Assembly: GCA_021107335.1 (NCBI GenBank)
Contig: JAIOSZ010000317.1
Coordinates: 1-8,194 of the forward strand
From: Desulfuromonadaceae bacterium
GTDB taxonomy: Bacteria > Desulfobacterota > Desulfuromonadia > Desulfuromonadales > Syntrophotaleaceae
Length of the DNA stretch: 8,194 nucleotides
Direction of reading: 5' to 3'
This document shows, one piece after another, positions 1 to 6,709 of the stretch (its first letter is position 1; each line of letters starts with the position of its first letter). The position numbers and the translations under genes were made by a program. Under the pieces are notes generated by a model, which searched no databases, was not told the DNA's origin, and worked only from the letters and a program-made list of their open reading frames with translations.

Positions 1-2
1 AA

Positions 3-515
3 CGCCCTGAGGAGTCAGCGGGCAGCGTGGTGGTCCCGTCCCTGGAGGGGAGTCGGCCGATCCTGGTGGAGTTGCAGGCCCTGGTGTCCAGTACCTCCTT
101 CGGTACCCCGCGGCGTACCGCCATAGGCCTCGATCACAACCGGGTCTCACTGCTGGTCGCGGTACTGGAAAAGAAGCTCGGCCTGCCGCTGACGGCTCAG
201 GATATTTTTCTCAACGTTGCCGGGGGTGTTCGGCTCGACGAGCCGGCTGTGGACCTTGGCATCGTGGCGGCACTGGCCTCGAGCCATCTTAATCGGCCGG
301 TACCCTCCGGTCTGATCCTATTTGGCGAAGTTGGCCTGACCGGCGAGGTGCGGGCTGTGTCCCGGCCGGAACTGCGGGTCATGGAGGCTGCTCGACTCGG
401 TTTCGAGCGCTGCTGCCTGCCTGCTGGAAACCTGAAAAACCTTGACCCACCGCCGGGGCTGCAGCTGTGCGGTGTGTCGAATGTGCAGCAGGTTCTGGAA
501 GGGATTTTCGATTGA
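3..515 (+). CDS. radA: RadA DNA repair protein, C-terminal part (5' end outside window)
   Basis: RadA is a RecA-like ATPase that helps process recombination intermediates and promotes branch migration in DNA repair. Only its last 170 or so residues are here. The frame is open to the left edge, so the GTG at 27 is internal and not a start. The visible part opens with a stretch of the type GSVVVPSLEGSRP and continues through LVELQALV, the junction between the ATPase core and the C-terminal domain. The rest is the Lon-protease-like domain: TAIGLDHNRVSLLVAVLEK, then NVAGGVRLDEPAVDLGIVAAL, then GEVGLTGEVRAV, all typical of RadA. The Walker A and KNRFG motifs lie upstream, outside the window. The stop is TGA at 513-515. 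No clear terminator separates it from moaC 98 bp downstream, so some read-through is possible. The family assignment is very secure. Confidence 0.95.
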   Translation, partial: RPEESAGSVVVPSLEGSRPILVELQALVSSTSFGTPRRTAIGLDHNRVSLLVAVLEKKLGLPLTAQDIFLNVAGGVRLDEPAVDLGIVAALASSHLNRPVPSGLILFGEVGLTGEVRAVSRPELRVMEAARLGFERCCLPAGNLKNLDPPPGLQLCGVSNVQQVLEGIFD

Positions 516-613
516 TTGGCGGACAGCCTGTCTAAGAGGCGACCGCTTTTGGCTATGATTTTCCGCACCGGCAGGGAGCGGACTGAAACTCTGTATTCAG
601 ATAAGGAGACGAG

Positions 614-1096
614 ATGAGCGACGAATTGACCCATTTTGACGAAGAAGGCAAGGCGATTATGGTGGAAGTCGGCGACAAGGCCCCGACTCAGCGGATGGCT
701 ATTGCTCGCGGCGAGGTACGCATGCTGGAGCCGACTCTGAGCCGGATTCTTGACGGTGACTTTTCCAAGGGCGATGTACTGGCGGTAGCTCGTATAGCCG
801 GAATCATGGCGGCCAAGAAGACCCCCGAGTTGATCCCCCTCTGTCATCCTCTGTTGTTGACTTCGATTGCCATCGAGTTCATTCCCTATCCGGGAGAGGG
901 TCGTATCGAGATCGAGGCCCGGGTTCGCGTTACCGGCAATACTGGCGTCGAGATGGAAGCACTGACAGCCGTCTCCGGAGCAGCTTTAACCATTTACGAC
1001 ATGTGCAAAGCTGTTGATAAGGGGATGGAGATCCACGCTATTCGGTTGATGGAAAAACATGGCGGCAAGAGCGGTACTTATCTGCGCGACGCTTAA
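614..1096 (+). CDS. moaC: Cyclic pyranopterin monophosphate synthase MoaC
   Basis: MoaC works with MoaA in the first step of molybdenum cofactor synthesis, forming cyclic pyranopterin monophosphate from the GTP-derived MoaA product in the cytoplasm. The 160-residue length matches the family (about 160). Signature segments are visible: the LIPLCHPL motif at residues 73-80, with the conserved Cys-His-Pro, and the [19 protein letters not shown] stretch at 111-129 followed by MCKAVDKGM. By alignment with E. coli MoaC (Asp128, Lys131) the catalytic Asp and Lys are D129 and K132. The ATG at 614 is preceded by AAGGAGACGAG, a good ribosome binding site. No other moa or moe gene is in the window, so moaC is separated from the rest of the pathway. 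A weak TATGAT box at 554-559 lacks a convincing -35, so its promoter is unclear. Confidence 0.97.
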   Translation: MSDELTHFDEEGKAIMVEVGDKAPTQRMAIARGEVRMLEPTLSRILDGDFSKGDVLAVARIAGIMAAKKTPELIPLCHPLLLTSIAIEFIPYPGEGRIEIEARVRVTGNTGVEMEALTAVSGAALTIYDMCKAVDKGMEIHAIRLMEKHGGKSGTYLRDA

Positions 1097-1152
1097 TTTA
1101 TAGCTCACCCGCGATTCGGCTGGTGGCCGTGATGAGAAAAGGATGACATCGA

Positions 1153-1677
1153 ATGCCAGAGCGAATGAGCTTTACTATAAGACGGGCCATGCTGTTGCCC
1201 CTCGGATTGTTGTTGGTGGTTCTGCTAGCCTTGTTGGTCGTTTCAATGCTGCAGGGGCAGCCGATGAACAAAAGCCTCTTCGTTGGCGGCGTAGTGTTGG
1301 TGTTGGCGGGGGTGCTGGCGGATAAACTGTCGCGACGCATTGAGCTTGATGATGAGGGGATCACGTCCTGCCGTATCGGTCGACGGCGGAGGATGCTGTT
1401 TGCCGACTTGACCGAAGTTGAAGCGGTTTGTATACGCAAGCGGTTGTTCATCACCCTCTGGGTCGATGAGTCTTTTTTGCTGTTGACCAACGCCTATGGT
1501 GATGCGGCCACCTTGTTCAAACTTCTGTTGCAACGGGTCCCGAGCGGTAGGGTCAGCGATGAGTTGGAGGGGTTGGTGGAGAATCCGCCCCGTCACAATG
1601 GCAATATTGTGGTCTGCTGGTTTGCTGTCATTTTTTCCCTGCTTATCCTCTTTCGCCAATTTCTGAACGGTAGCTGA
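1153..1677 (+). CDS. Hypothetical three-helix inner-membrane protein with a soluble middle domain
   Basis: I do not recognise this 174-residue protein. It has a basic N-terminus and then two hydrophobic segments at about 12-33 and 39-56. A soluble, strand-rich middle part at about 60-145 contains RRIELDDEGITSCRIGRRRR followed by LFADLTEVEAV, and a third hydrophobic segment lies at about 151-168. The paired membrane helices followed by a beta-rich region with a 'DDEGI...I.W.DL..V' rhythm resemble bacterial PH-like (bPH/YdbT-type) membrane proteins, but this is a pattern impression only. The ATG at 1153 has AAAAGGAT about 8 bp upstream; a second in-frame ATG at 1165 has no better site. It starts 56 bp after moaC with no terminator between, so it may be cotranscribed with moaC. 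No function is claimed. Confidence 0.75.
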   Translation: MPERMSFTIRRAMLLPLGLLLVVLLALLVVSMLQGQPMNKSLFVGGVVLVLAGVLADKLSRRIELDDEGITSCRIGRRRRMLFADLTEVEAVCIRKRLFITLWVDESFLLLTNAYGDAATLFKLLLQRVPSGRVSDELEGLVENPPRHNGNIVVCWFAVIFSLLILFRQFLNGS

Positions 1678-1704
1678 GGGGCGTTTCAGGGACGGCCATT
1701 TTTG

Positions 1705-1733
1705 TTGACTTGAAAAGGGTTTTCTTTTACATT
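1705..1733 (+). promoter_or_regulatory. Candidate sigma70-type promoter for the dksA-like gene
   Basis: TTGACT (1705-1710) and TACATT (1728-1733) are separated by exactly 17 bp. The -35 matches the consensus at five of six positions and the -10 at four of six. It lies about 35 bp upstream of the dksA-like start codon, in AT-rich sequence that stands out from the surrounding genes, which suggests that this gene (and perhaps the following kinase) has its own transcript. Confidence 0.5.
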
Positions 1734-1767
1734 TACCCCTTCTTAATATAGGTAAGGGAGTACCAGT

Positions 1768-2124
1768 ATGGAAAAGGCACAGGTCGAAGATTTCAAAAAA
1801 ACTCTGGAATTCCAACTGGAGCAATTGCTTCAGGAGGCTGGTAAAACAGTTTCTGAGATGACCGACGAAGGTATTAACTTTCCCGATCCCACCGATCGGG
1901 CGTCTCTTGAGTCAGATCGCAATTTTGAGCTGCGGATTCGGGATCGTGAACGTCGTCTTATCATGAAAATACGCGATGCCCTGACCCGCATCGATAACGG
2001 CACCTTCGGTACCTGCGAGTGCTGCGAAGAGCCGATCGGCCCCGCTCGGCTGCTGGCCCGGCCGGTGACAGAGCTCTGTATCGACTGCAAAACTGAGCAG
2101 GAACGCAAAGAAAAAATCGGTTGA
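1768..2124 (+). CDS. dksA: DksA/TraR-family zinc-finger transcription factor
   Basis: DksA-type proteins bind the secondary channel of RNA polymerase and, together with ppGpp, adjust transcription of rRNA, amino-acid and stress genes. The 118-residue protein is shorter than E. coli DksA (151), as is common for deltaproteobacterial members. The N-terminal half is a predicted coiled coil (about 1-75) carrying the DxxDxA tip motif as DPTDRA at 40-45, the acidic tip that acts at the polymerase active site. The C-terminal four-cysteine zinc finger is complete: C83-x2-C86 and C104-x2-C107, embedded in GTFGTCECCEEPIGPARL. The ATG at 1768 has AAGGGAG at 1754-1760. It is followed after 54 bp by a sensor kinase gene, with no strong terminator between. 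The symbol is given by family; genomes of this group often hold several paralogues, so it may not be the principal DksA. Confidence 0.9.
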   Translation: MEKAQVEDFKKTLEFQLEQLLQEAGKTVSEMTDEGINFPDPTDRASLESDRNFELRIRDRERRLIMKIRDALTRIDNGTFGTCECCEEPIGPARLLARPVTELCIDCKTEQERKEKIG

Positions 2125-2178
2125 TCAGGCTGATACTGCCCGCCCGATGTTTGTGGTCGGCAACTAAAGAAGGGTGCC

Positions 2179-4515
2179 ATGAGCCCCGAATGCTGTGCCG
2201 TTATCTGCGATGTAGTGCGCATTGCCAATCGGGCTGAGCCTGATTTTTCCCGAGCCTGCAAGGATGTTCTGCTGCAACTGGTGAGCGTTTTCGGCCTCAA
2301 AGGGGCCGAGTTGTTCCTCTGTAGCGATCGCCCGCAGTGTTTTTCTGAACGGCTGACGGCCGCAGGCCCCTATCTTATCCGGCCCTGCAGAAGCACTGCC
2401 AAAGGTGGTCCTGCCGAAGCATTGAACAGTCGTTGTCTGGTGCGTGACGGCCAGGCGTTGTCCGTTCCTCTGTTTGATCACCTGCGACTGCATGGTGTAT
2501 TAACCCTCTCCCTCCCCTCTGACTTTAATTCTTGCCATTCTTTTGAAAAATTCTGTGAAACCATCGCATTACAGTTGAGTGGTTTATTGCAGCGTCGTCA
2601 AGTGGCCGCCGGTGGGCAGCGTCGTACGGCACAGCTGGCGCTGATATCGGCCCTTGGTAGTTCGCTGAATAAGGCGGGTACCGTTAAGGAGTTGCTGGAG
2701 GCTGCCAGCCGAATTGTGCAGCGCCACGCCGAAGCGTCCTGCGTGGTACTGCGGCCGATCTACGGCAATACCCTGCTTGGTGATCGGACGGTACGGATCC
2801 CCAAGGTCTGGCAGGGGTTGCGTGCTCCTTTGCTGGCCATCGAAGAGGAGCTTGCCGCTCAAGTGGTTGCTGACGGCAAGGTTGTTTTCAAGCAGCGCCC
2901 CTTAGCGGCTGTTGAGCACAGTGAGTTGTTGCTGTCGGCTGCGGCGGCGGTACCTCTGGTGTTTCAGCAGCATACTTGGGGGGTCTTCACCATCTTTGAG
3001 CAGGTTGATGCCAATCCTCTAGCGCTGACTTCCGATCCGGCAGCGCACGGCATGCTGGTACTCATCGCAGAACAGATTGCTCAGGCCATGGAGCGACTGG
3101 CGGCTGTGGAGAAGTTGGCAGATCTGTCGCAGGAAAAAGCCACCGAGCTACAGGATATATCCCTGCTGTACCGCATCTCTCGGGCCATGCATAGTACTCT
3201 GCATCTTGATGAATTAATGCACCTGGTGCTTTCGGCTGCCACGGTCGAAAATGGAGCCGGCTTTGAGCGGGCCATGCTCTTTCTGGTGAATGAGCGCAGT
3301 GGCTTTTTGCAGGGTATGCTGGGAGTCCGCCGCGCTGAAGCCGGTCTCGTGTTGCCGCCCTCCAAGGGCCTGTCGGCTTGGGAAAAGCCGCGGGTTTCCA
3401 AGGCGGTGCGGTCGGCACAGCGACAGGATTCCTTTTCTCGCCAGGTTTGCAGGCAGCGTCTGTCCTTGGAGCAGAGTGATCATCCCCTGGTGCAGGCTGT
3501 GCTGGAGGAGCGGGTGGTGTTGGTTTCGGATCATGGCAGAGGTACCCCCTCTTTTGCTGAGTTGAAAAAATTATTCAGTATCGGCCATTGCGCCTGTGCG
3601 CCGTTGGTTGGTCACGGCAGGGTGCTCGGCGTATTGCTGGTCGATTCCCCAGGTAGCCGGGAAGAGATCCCTGCGGAGCGGCGCCGGTTTCTCGAATTGT
3701 TTGCCAGCCAGGCGGCCCAAGCCATGGAAAACAGTCTGCTGATGCAACGCCTGGAGGAATCGCACCGGCATCTGCGCGAGACCCAGGAGCAGATGATTCA
3801 GGGGGAAAAGATGGCGGCCCTTGGCGAAACAGCCGCTTCGGTGACCCATGAATTGCGTAATCCCCTGGTGTCGGTCGGCGGTTATGCCAATCGTCTGGCG
3901 GGGCTGTTACCCGCGGAGAGCAAGACCGGAGAATACAGTCAGATTATTGTTCGGGAAGTGCGCCGCATGGAAGAGATGCTCAGTAACATCCTGGCCTTTT
4001 CCAAAAAACAGATGCTGTGTCTGGTTAATTGCCACCTGGAGGAGATTCTTGAAGAGGTGCTGACGCTGGAGTCAGAACCGCTGCAGCGAGCCTCCGTTGT
4101 GCTGCAAAAGGAGATCGTTGAGGGGCTGCCGCCAATTCAGGCTGACGAGCAGAAATTGCGTCAGGTGATGTTGAATCTAGTGGCTAATGCGCGGCAGACC
4201 ATGGCTGCAGGCGGGGTGTTGACAGTTAGGGCTTATACCACCCTGCTTCGAGGCGAGCCGGCGGTGGCTCTAGAGGTGGAGGATACGGGCGGAGGGATTG
4301 AGCTTTCGGTGATGAGAAATATTTTCAACCCCTTCTTTACCACCCGTCAGGACGGTACCGGTCTGGGACTGTCCATAGTCCATCGCATCATTGAGCACCA
4401 TCACGGCGATATCGAGGTGCAGAACGGTGAATTGGGCGCCCGCTTTATCATTCGCTTGGCTGTGGCTCAGGCAGAGCGAAAGCCTGGGGTGCCCGGCTGG
4501 CCGGGGCGCCGCTGA
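2179..4515 (+). CDS. Cytoplasmic GAF-domain sensor histidine kinase
   Basis: This 778-residue protein is a two-component sensor kinase with no transmembrane segment, so it should sense a cytoplasmic signal. Three GAF-like regions can be delineated at about 22-138, 152-306 and 328-518; the third is the most typical (GAGFERAMLFLVNE, then CACAPLVGHGRVLGVLLVDS). A short coiled linker (519-545) leads to the HisKA domain with H-box VTHELRNPL; the phosphoacceptor is H557. The ATPase domain follows, with N-box residues N666 and N670, G1 box DTGGGI at 702-707, F box NPFFTT at 717-722 and G2 box DGTGLGLS at 725-732. All catalytic motifs are intact. There is no receiver domain and no response regulator in the window, so it is an orphan kinase here. 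The ATG at 2179 is preceded by GAAGGG with short spacing. GAF ligands cannot be predicted from sequence alone. Confidence 0.93.
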   Translation: MSPECCAVICDVVRIANRAEPDFSRACKDVLLQLVSVFGLKGAELFLCSDRPQCFSERLTAAGPYLIRPCRSTAKGGPAEALNSRCLVRDGQALSVPLFDHLRLHGVLTLSLPSDFNSCHSFEKFCETIALQLSGLLQRRQVAAGGQRRTAQLALISALGSSLNKAGTVKELLEAASRIVQRHAEASCVVLRPIYGNTLLGDRTVRIPKVWQGLRAPLLAIEEELAAQVVADGKVVFKQRPLAAVEHSELLLSAAAAVPLVFQQHTWGVFTIFEQVDANPLALTSDPAAHGMLVLIAEQIAQAMERLAAVEKLADLSQEKATELQDISLLYRISRAMHSTLHLDELMHLVLSAATVENGAGFERAMLFLVNERSGFLQGMLGVRRAEAGLVLPPSKGLSAWEKPRVSKAVRSAQRQDSFSRQVCRQRLSLEQSDHPLVQAVLEERVVLVSDHGRGTPSFAELKKLFSIGHCACAPLVGHGRVLGVLLVDSPGSREEIPAERRRFLELFASQAAQAMENSLLMQRLEESHRHLRETQEQMIQGEKMAALGETAASVTHELRNPLVSVGGYANRLAGLLPAESKTGEYSQIIVREVRRMEEMLSNILAFSKKQMLCLVNCHLEEILEEVLTLESEPLQRASVVLQKEIVEGLPPIQADEQKLRQVMLNLVANARQTMAAGGVLTVRAYTTLLRGEPAVALEVEDTGGGIELSVMRNIFNPFFTTRQDGTGLGLSIVHRIIEHHHGDIEVQNGELGARFIIRLAVAQAERKPGVPGWPGRR

Positions 4516-4594
4516 TGGCCGCTTGCAAAGGCTGCCGGCGGTGGTAGACTAAAATCGAAACAAATATTTTACAACTCTTTGAATAGTTTTTTTT

Positions 4595-4640
4595 GCGCGC
4601 ATGGTTTTTCCCTCCTGACCGGCGCGCTTTTTTTATTTTG
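4595..4640 (+). terminator. Rho-independent terminator after the kinase gene
   Basis: GCGCGC at 4595-4600 pairs with GCGCGC at 4622-4627. GGT at 4603-4605 and ACC at 4618-4620 add an inner helix. A run of seven T's starts at 4628 and continues as ATTTT. It sits about 80 bp after the kinase stop and closes the left-hand gene block. Confidence 0.8.
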
Positions 4641-4773
4641 AATGAAGGGTGCCAAGTTGGACAAGCCAAAGGCGCTAAAAAAGACCTGGCGGAAACCCTG
4701 TTCTAATGCCTAAACGCTGGCCTGGAGGGACATCGGGCCAGTCTGCATGGCACCCGAAATAACAATTATTCTC

Positions 4774-4802
4774 TTGCATGGGCGGGGTCGGTTTGGTATA
4801 AG
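4774..4802 (+). promoter_or_regulatory. Candidate sigma70-type promoter P1 for the aldehyde dehydrogenase leader
   Basis: TTGCAT (4774-4779) and TATAAG (4797-4802) are separated by 17 bp. The -35 shares four positions with TTGACA and the -10 five with TATAAT. Transcription would begin near 4809 and give a leader of about 325 nt before the dehydrogenase start codon. Confidence 0.45.
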
Positions 4803-4821
4803 TGGGTGTGGTACATATTAT
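4793..4821 (+). promoter_or_regulatory. Candidate overlapping promoter P2
   Basis: TTGGTA (4793-4798) and TATTAT (4816-4821) are also 17 bp apart, and the -35 overlaps the -10 of P1. The two boxes match consensus at four and five positions. P1 and P2 may be alternatives; the sequence alone does not tell which is used. Confidence 0.4.
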
Positions 4822-4946
4822 GGAATATCGCCTATCGAGTATTAAGTGTGGTGGCAGTTTGCCGCGCATTTAAAGCAAGCAGGCGGGTTTCGACTCTGAC
4901 CTGTCTTCTCTAAGGCTTATAGCTATGGGGGGCGGGCTATGGGTTT

Positions 4947-4960
4947 CACTGGAAACGGTG
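4947..4960 (+). other. GAAA-tetraloop hairpin in the leader RNA
   Basis: CACTG (4947-4951) and CGGTG (4956-4960) form a five-pair helix (one T·G wobble) capped by GAAA (4952-4955), a GNRA tetraloop. GNRA loops often make tertiary contacts in structured RNAs. It lies just upstream of the long terminator hairpin. Confidence 0.5.
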
Positions 4961-4980
4961 GCGCCTCCCGTATTTGGAAA

Positions 4981-5052
4981 GGAGTCGGAGGGTGTTGCAT
5001 CTGCGACCGTAAGGACGCAAGACATGCAGTGTCCCCCTGTCTCTTTTTTTTT
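4981..5052 (+). terminator. Leader terminator / putative attenuator upstream of the aldehyde dehydrogenase
   Basis: An imperfect hairpin pairs 4981-5000 with 5024-5043. The strongest part is GTTGCAT-like 4996-5000 with 5024-5028, G-C pairs at 4990-4991/5033-5034 and 4987-4988/5036-5037, and several G·T wobbles. Its apex is a nested hairpin: TGCG 5002-5005 with CGCA 5016-5019, CC 5007-5008 with GG 5013-5014, and a GTAA tetraloop at 5009-5012. Nine T's (5044-5052) follow directly. The 5' arm GGAGG (4987-4991) can instead pair with CCTCC (4964-4968), which would weaken the terminator, so an on/off switch is conceivable. It ends 82 bp before the ATG. The T tract is certain; the regulatory role is inferred, and the element could equally be the end of a separate small RNA starting near 4809. 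Confidence 0.5.
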
Positions 5053-5120
5053 AATGTTGCTCGCTCTTAGGCACTTTCTGGCAATCGGGTTACGCGAAAA
5101 GCTTCAACAACACAAGAACT

Positions 5121-5126
5121 AGGAGG
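5121..5126 (+). promoter_or_regulatory. Strong ribosome binding site of the aldehyde dehydrogenase
   Basis: AGGAGG is an ideal Shine-Dalgarno sequence 8 bp before the ATG at 5135. It fixes the start and suggests high translation. Confidence 0.85.
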
Positions 5127-5134
5127 AATTAGGT

Positions 5135-6484
5135 ATGGCACAGGCAATGGTAGATAAATTGGTAGCTAATGCTAAAGCGGCTTCTGCCGAATTTAAGGGT
5201 TTTACCCAGGCGCAAGTCGACAAGATCACCGCGGCCATGGACAAGGCCAGCGTAGAAAACGAAGTCATGCTGGGCGAGATGGCCGTTGAAGAAACCGGCA
5301 TTGGCCGGGCTGACCACAAAGCCATCAAGAACCACCTTGGCGCTCACATTGTCTATGAGTACTTCAAAGACAAGAAGTCCGTTGGCGTCATTGAAGAAAA
5401 TGAAGGCGTGAAGTATGTCGCCGAGCCATTCGGTGTGCTGGCGGCCGCTACTCCGACCACCAACCCGACTTCTACCGTCATGTTCAAGTCTTTGATTGCC
5501 ATGAAGACCCGTAACGTGATTATCTTCGCCGCCCACCCCCGTGCTCAGAAGTGCAGCGTCAAAGCCGCTGAGCTCATGCGTGATGCAGCAGTTTCCGCCG
5601 GCGCTCCCAAGAACTGCATACAGTTCATCGATACTCCTTCTATCGAAGCCACCGGCATGCTGTTCAACCATCCGGGTATAAACCTTATCCTCGCCACCGG
5701 CGGTAACGCCATGGTCAAGTCCGCTTACAAATCCGGTCACCCCGCCATCGGCGTCGGTGCTGGTAACACCCCGGTTTTCGTTTCCAAGTCCGCCAATCTT
5801 AGCGTTGCGGTTAACAACGTTATCGCTTCTAAGACCTTCGACAACGGCACCATCTGTTCTTCTGACCAGTCGATGATCTTTGACGACCAGGCCACTTGCG
5901 ACGAGGCTGTTAAGCTCCTGGTTGAGCGCGGCGCTTACCTTGTTAAGCCGGAAGAGAAAGCTCAGCTCGAAGCCGTCATGTTTGACAAGGAAAGAGGCGT
6001 TCCGGCCATGGCCATCGTCGGCAAGTCGCCCCAGGCCATCGCCAAGTTGGCTGGTCTCACGGTGCCTGAGGATGCCAAGCTGCTGCTGGTGCCCCTGACC
6101 TGCATCGGTCACGACGACTGGTTCAGCCATGAAAAACTCTCCCCGGTCCTCGGCTACATCAGCTACAACAGCACCGACGAAGCGATTGATGCAGCTAAGA
6201 ACCAGCTTCTTTGGGGTGGCGCAGGTCACACCGCGGTGGTTCATGCTCAGGACGAAGCAATCCTTGAGAAGTTCGCCATGGAAATCCCTGCCAACCGTCT
6301 GCTGTTGAACCAGCCTGCGGTACACGGCAGCGTTGGTCTTATTTACAACAAGCTGCCACCTTCACTGACCCTCGGTTGCGGCACCGACGGTGGCAACTAC
6401 CTGGGCAACAACATCAACTACAAAGACCTGCTGAGCATCAAGACCGTTGCAGCACGTATGGTTGATTACGAGCGCGACGAGTAA
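5135..6484 (+). CDS. CoA-acylating aldehyde dehydrogenase (acetaldehyde dehydrogenase, acetylating)
   Basis: The enzyme interconverts acetaldehyde (or a similar short aldehyde) plus CoA and NAD+ with acetyl-CoA and NADH. The 449 residues cover one aldehyde dehydrogenase module of the AdhE N-terminal/EutE/PduP/SucD type; no iron alcohol dehydrogenase domain follows. The catalytic cysteine is C241 in FDNGTICSSDQS. Other family marks are EPFGVLAAATPTTNPTST (97-114), the GAGN nucleotide-site segment at 208-211, EKLSPVLGY (333-341) and the C-terminal TLGCGTDGGN (412-421) followed by LLSIKTVA, as in AdhE. There is no extra N-terminal extension of the kind that targets enzymes to microcompartments. 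Codon use is biased towards C-ending codons such as AAC, ATC and ACC, and the ribosome binding site is ideal, so high expression is likely. Leader and tail terminators make it a single-gene unit. In fermenting relatives it would serve ethanol, acetoin or butanediol metabolism. Succinate semialdehyde is an alternative substrate. Confidence 0.92.
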   Translation: MAQAMVDKLVANAKAASAEFKGFTQAQVDKITAAMDKASVENEVMLGEMAVEETGIGRADHKAIKNHLGAHIVYEYFKDKKSVGVIEENEGVKYVAEPFGVLAAATPTTNPTSTVMFKSLIAMKTRNVIIFAAHPRAQKCSVKAAELMRDAAVSAGAPKNCIQFIDTPSIEATGMLFNHPGINLILATGGNAMVKSAYKSGHPAIGVGAGNTPVFVSKSANLSVAVNNVIASKTFDNGTICSSDQSMIFDDQATCDEAVKLLVERGAYLVKPEEKAQLEAVMFDKERGVPAMAIVGKSPQAIAKLAGLTVPEDAKLLLVPLTCIGHDDWFSHEKLSPVLGYISYNSTDEAIDAAKNQLLWGGAGHTAVVHAQDEAILEKFAMEIPANRLLLNQPAVHGSVGLIYNKLPPSLTLGCGTDGGNYLGNNINYKDLLSIKTVAARMVDYERDE

Positions 6485-6555
6485 TATCGAAACATGCTGA
6501 TCGGTTTAATAGCTCTGAAGTGAGTTGTTGACCCGATATTGAAGAACGGTTGAAT

Positions 6556-6594
6556 AGTGGGACTTTTCCTTGTGAAAAGTCCCACTTATTTCTT
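6556..6594 (+). terminator. Rho-independent terminator of the aldehyde dehydrogenase gene
   Basis: A perfect 13-bp inverted repeat, AGTGGGACTTTTC (6556-6568) and GAAAAGTCCCACT (6574-6586), with a five-base loop, is followed by a T-rich tail (TATTTCTT). It lies about 70 bp after the stop codon. Confidence 0.85.
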
Positions 6595-6598
6595 CACC

Positions 6599-6658
6599 AA
6601 TTGGCAAAACAAGCCCCTGCTTCGCGTAAGACCGAAGCAGGGGCTTGTTTTGCCAGTT
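6599..6658. terminator. Second, long inverted repeat (tandem, bidirectional-type terminator)
   Basis: Arms 6602-6624 and 6633-6655 are perfectly complementary over 23 bp, and three further pairs (one T·G) extend the stem to 6599-6658. The loop is eight bases. The GC core CCCCTGCTTCG is flanked by AAAAC on the left and GTTTT on the right, so both strands show a GC stem followed by T's. It comes only 12 bp after the first terminator. It could be a backup terminator, or a dispersed palindromic repeat. Confidence 0.7.
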
Positions 6659-6709
6659 AGAAGCAATGAGAGTAGCTTGAATAGCCGATGGTCTTTAAAG
6701 GCGAGAAAG

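Larger units (their letters stand above)
4641..5120 (+). other. Non-coding leader region upstream of the aldehyde dehydrogenase
   Basis: Between the kinase terminator and the dehydrogenase ribosome binding site lie about 480 bp without a convincing gene. From left to right I see: a possible long-range stem (GGGTGCCA 4647-4654 with TGGCACCC 4748-4755) enclosing a smaller hairpin (CTGGCC 4717-4722 with GGCCAG 4736-4741); two sigma70-like promoter candidates (4774-4821); an AT-rich stretch; a G-rich segment (4926-4935) inside two copies of GCTATGGG (4922-4929 and 4936-4943); a GAAA-tetraloop hairpin; and a long hairpin followed by T9. I compared it mentally with TPP, cobalamin, FMN, glycine, lysine, SAM, SAH, c-di-GMP-I/II, THF, fluoride, guanidine and glmS motifs and found no match. 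Confidence 0.6.

Noticed and set aside
523..534. Short GACA/TGTC hairpin between radA and moaC
   Set aside because: Four pairs with a three-base loop and no T run are too weak for a terminator.
197..847. 216-codon minus-strand frame across radA and moaC
   Set aside because: It overlaps two securely identified + strand genes and its translation shows no family character.
4486..4509. GC-rich hairpin at the 3' end of the kinase gene
   Set aside because: It lies within the coding sequence and has no T tract, so it is not a terminator; a GC-rich coding end explains it.
5003..5033. Resemblance to the c-di-GMP-I (GEMM) riboswitch, because of GGACGCAAG after a GNRA-capped hairpin
   Set aside because: The required 5' partner segment (GCACAGGGCAAACC type) is absent on the left of the hairpin and the tail does not follow the consensus.
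5075..5095. Possible sigma54 promoter around CTGGCAATCGGGTTACG
   Set aside because: The GG/GC spacing and the TTGC part of the -12 element do not fit the sigma54 consensus.
5129..6325. 398-codon open frame on the minus strand
   Set aside because: It is the antisense shadow of the aldehyde dehydrogenase gene, whose + strand product carries all family motifs and an ideal ribosome binding site.
6557..6709. Upstream extension of the small membrane protein to a GTG at 6557
   Set aside because: The extension would run through two terminator hairpins and has low-complexity, non-conserved character; AAAGG before the ATG at 6710 gives a better start.
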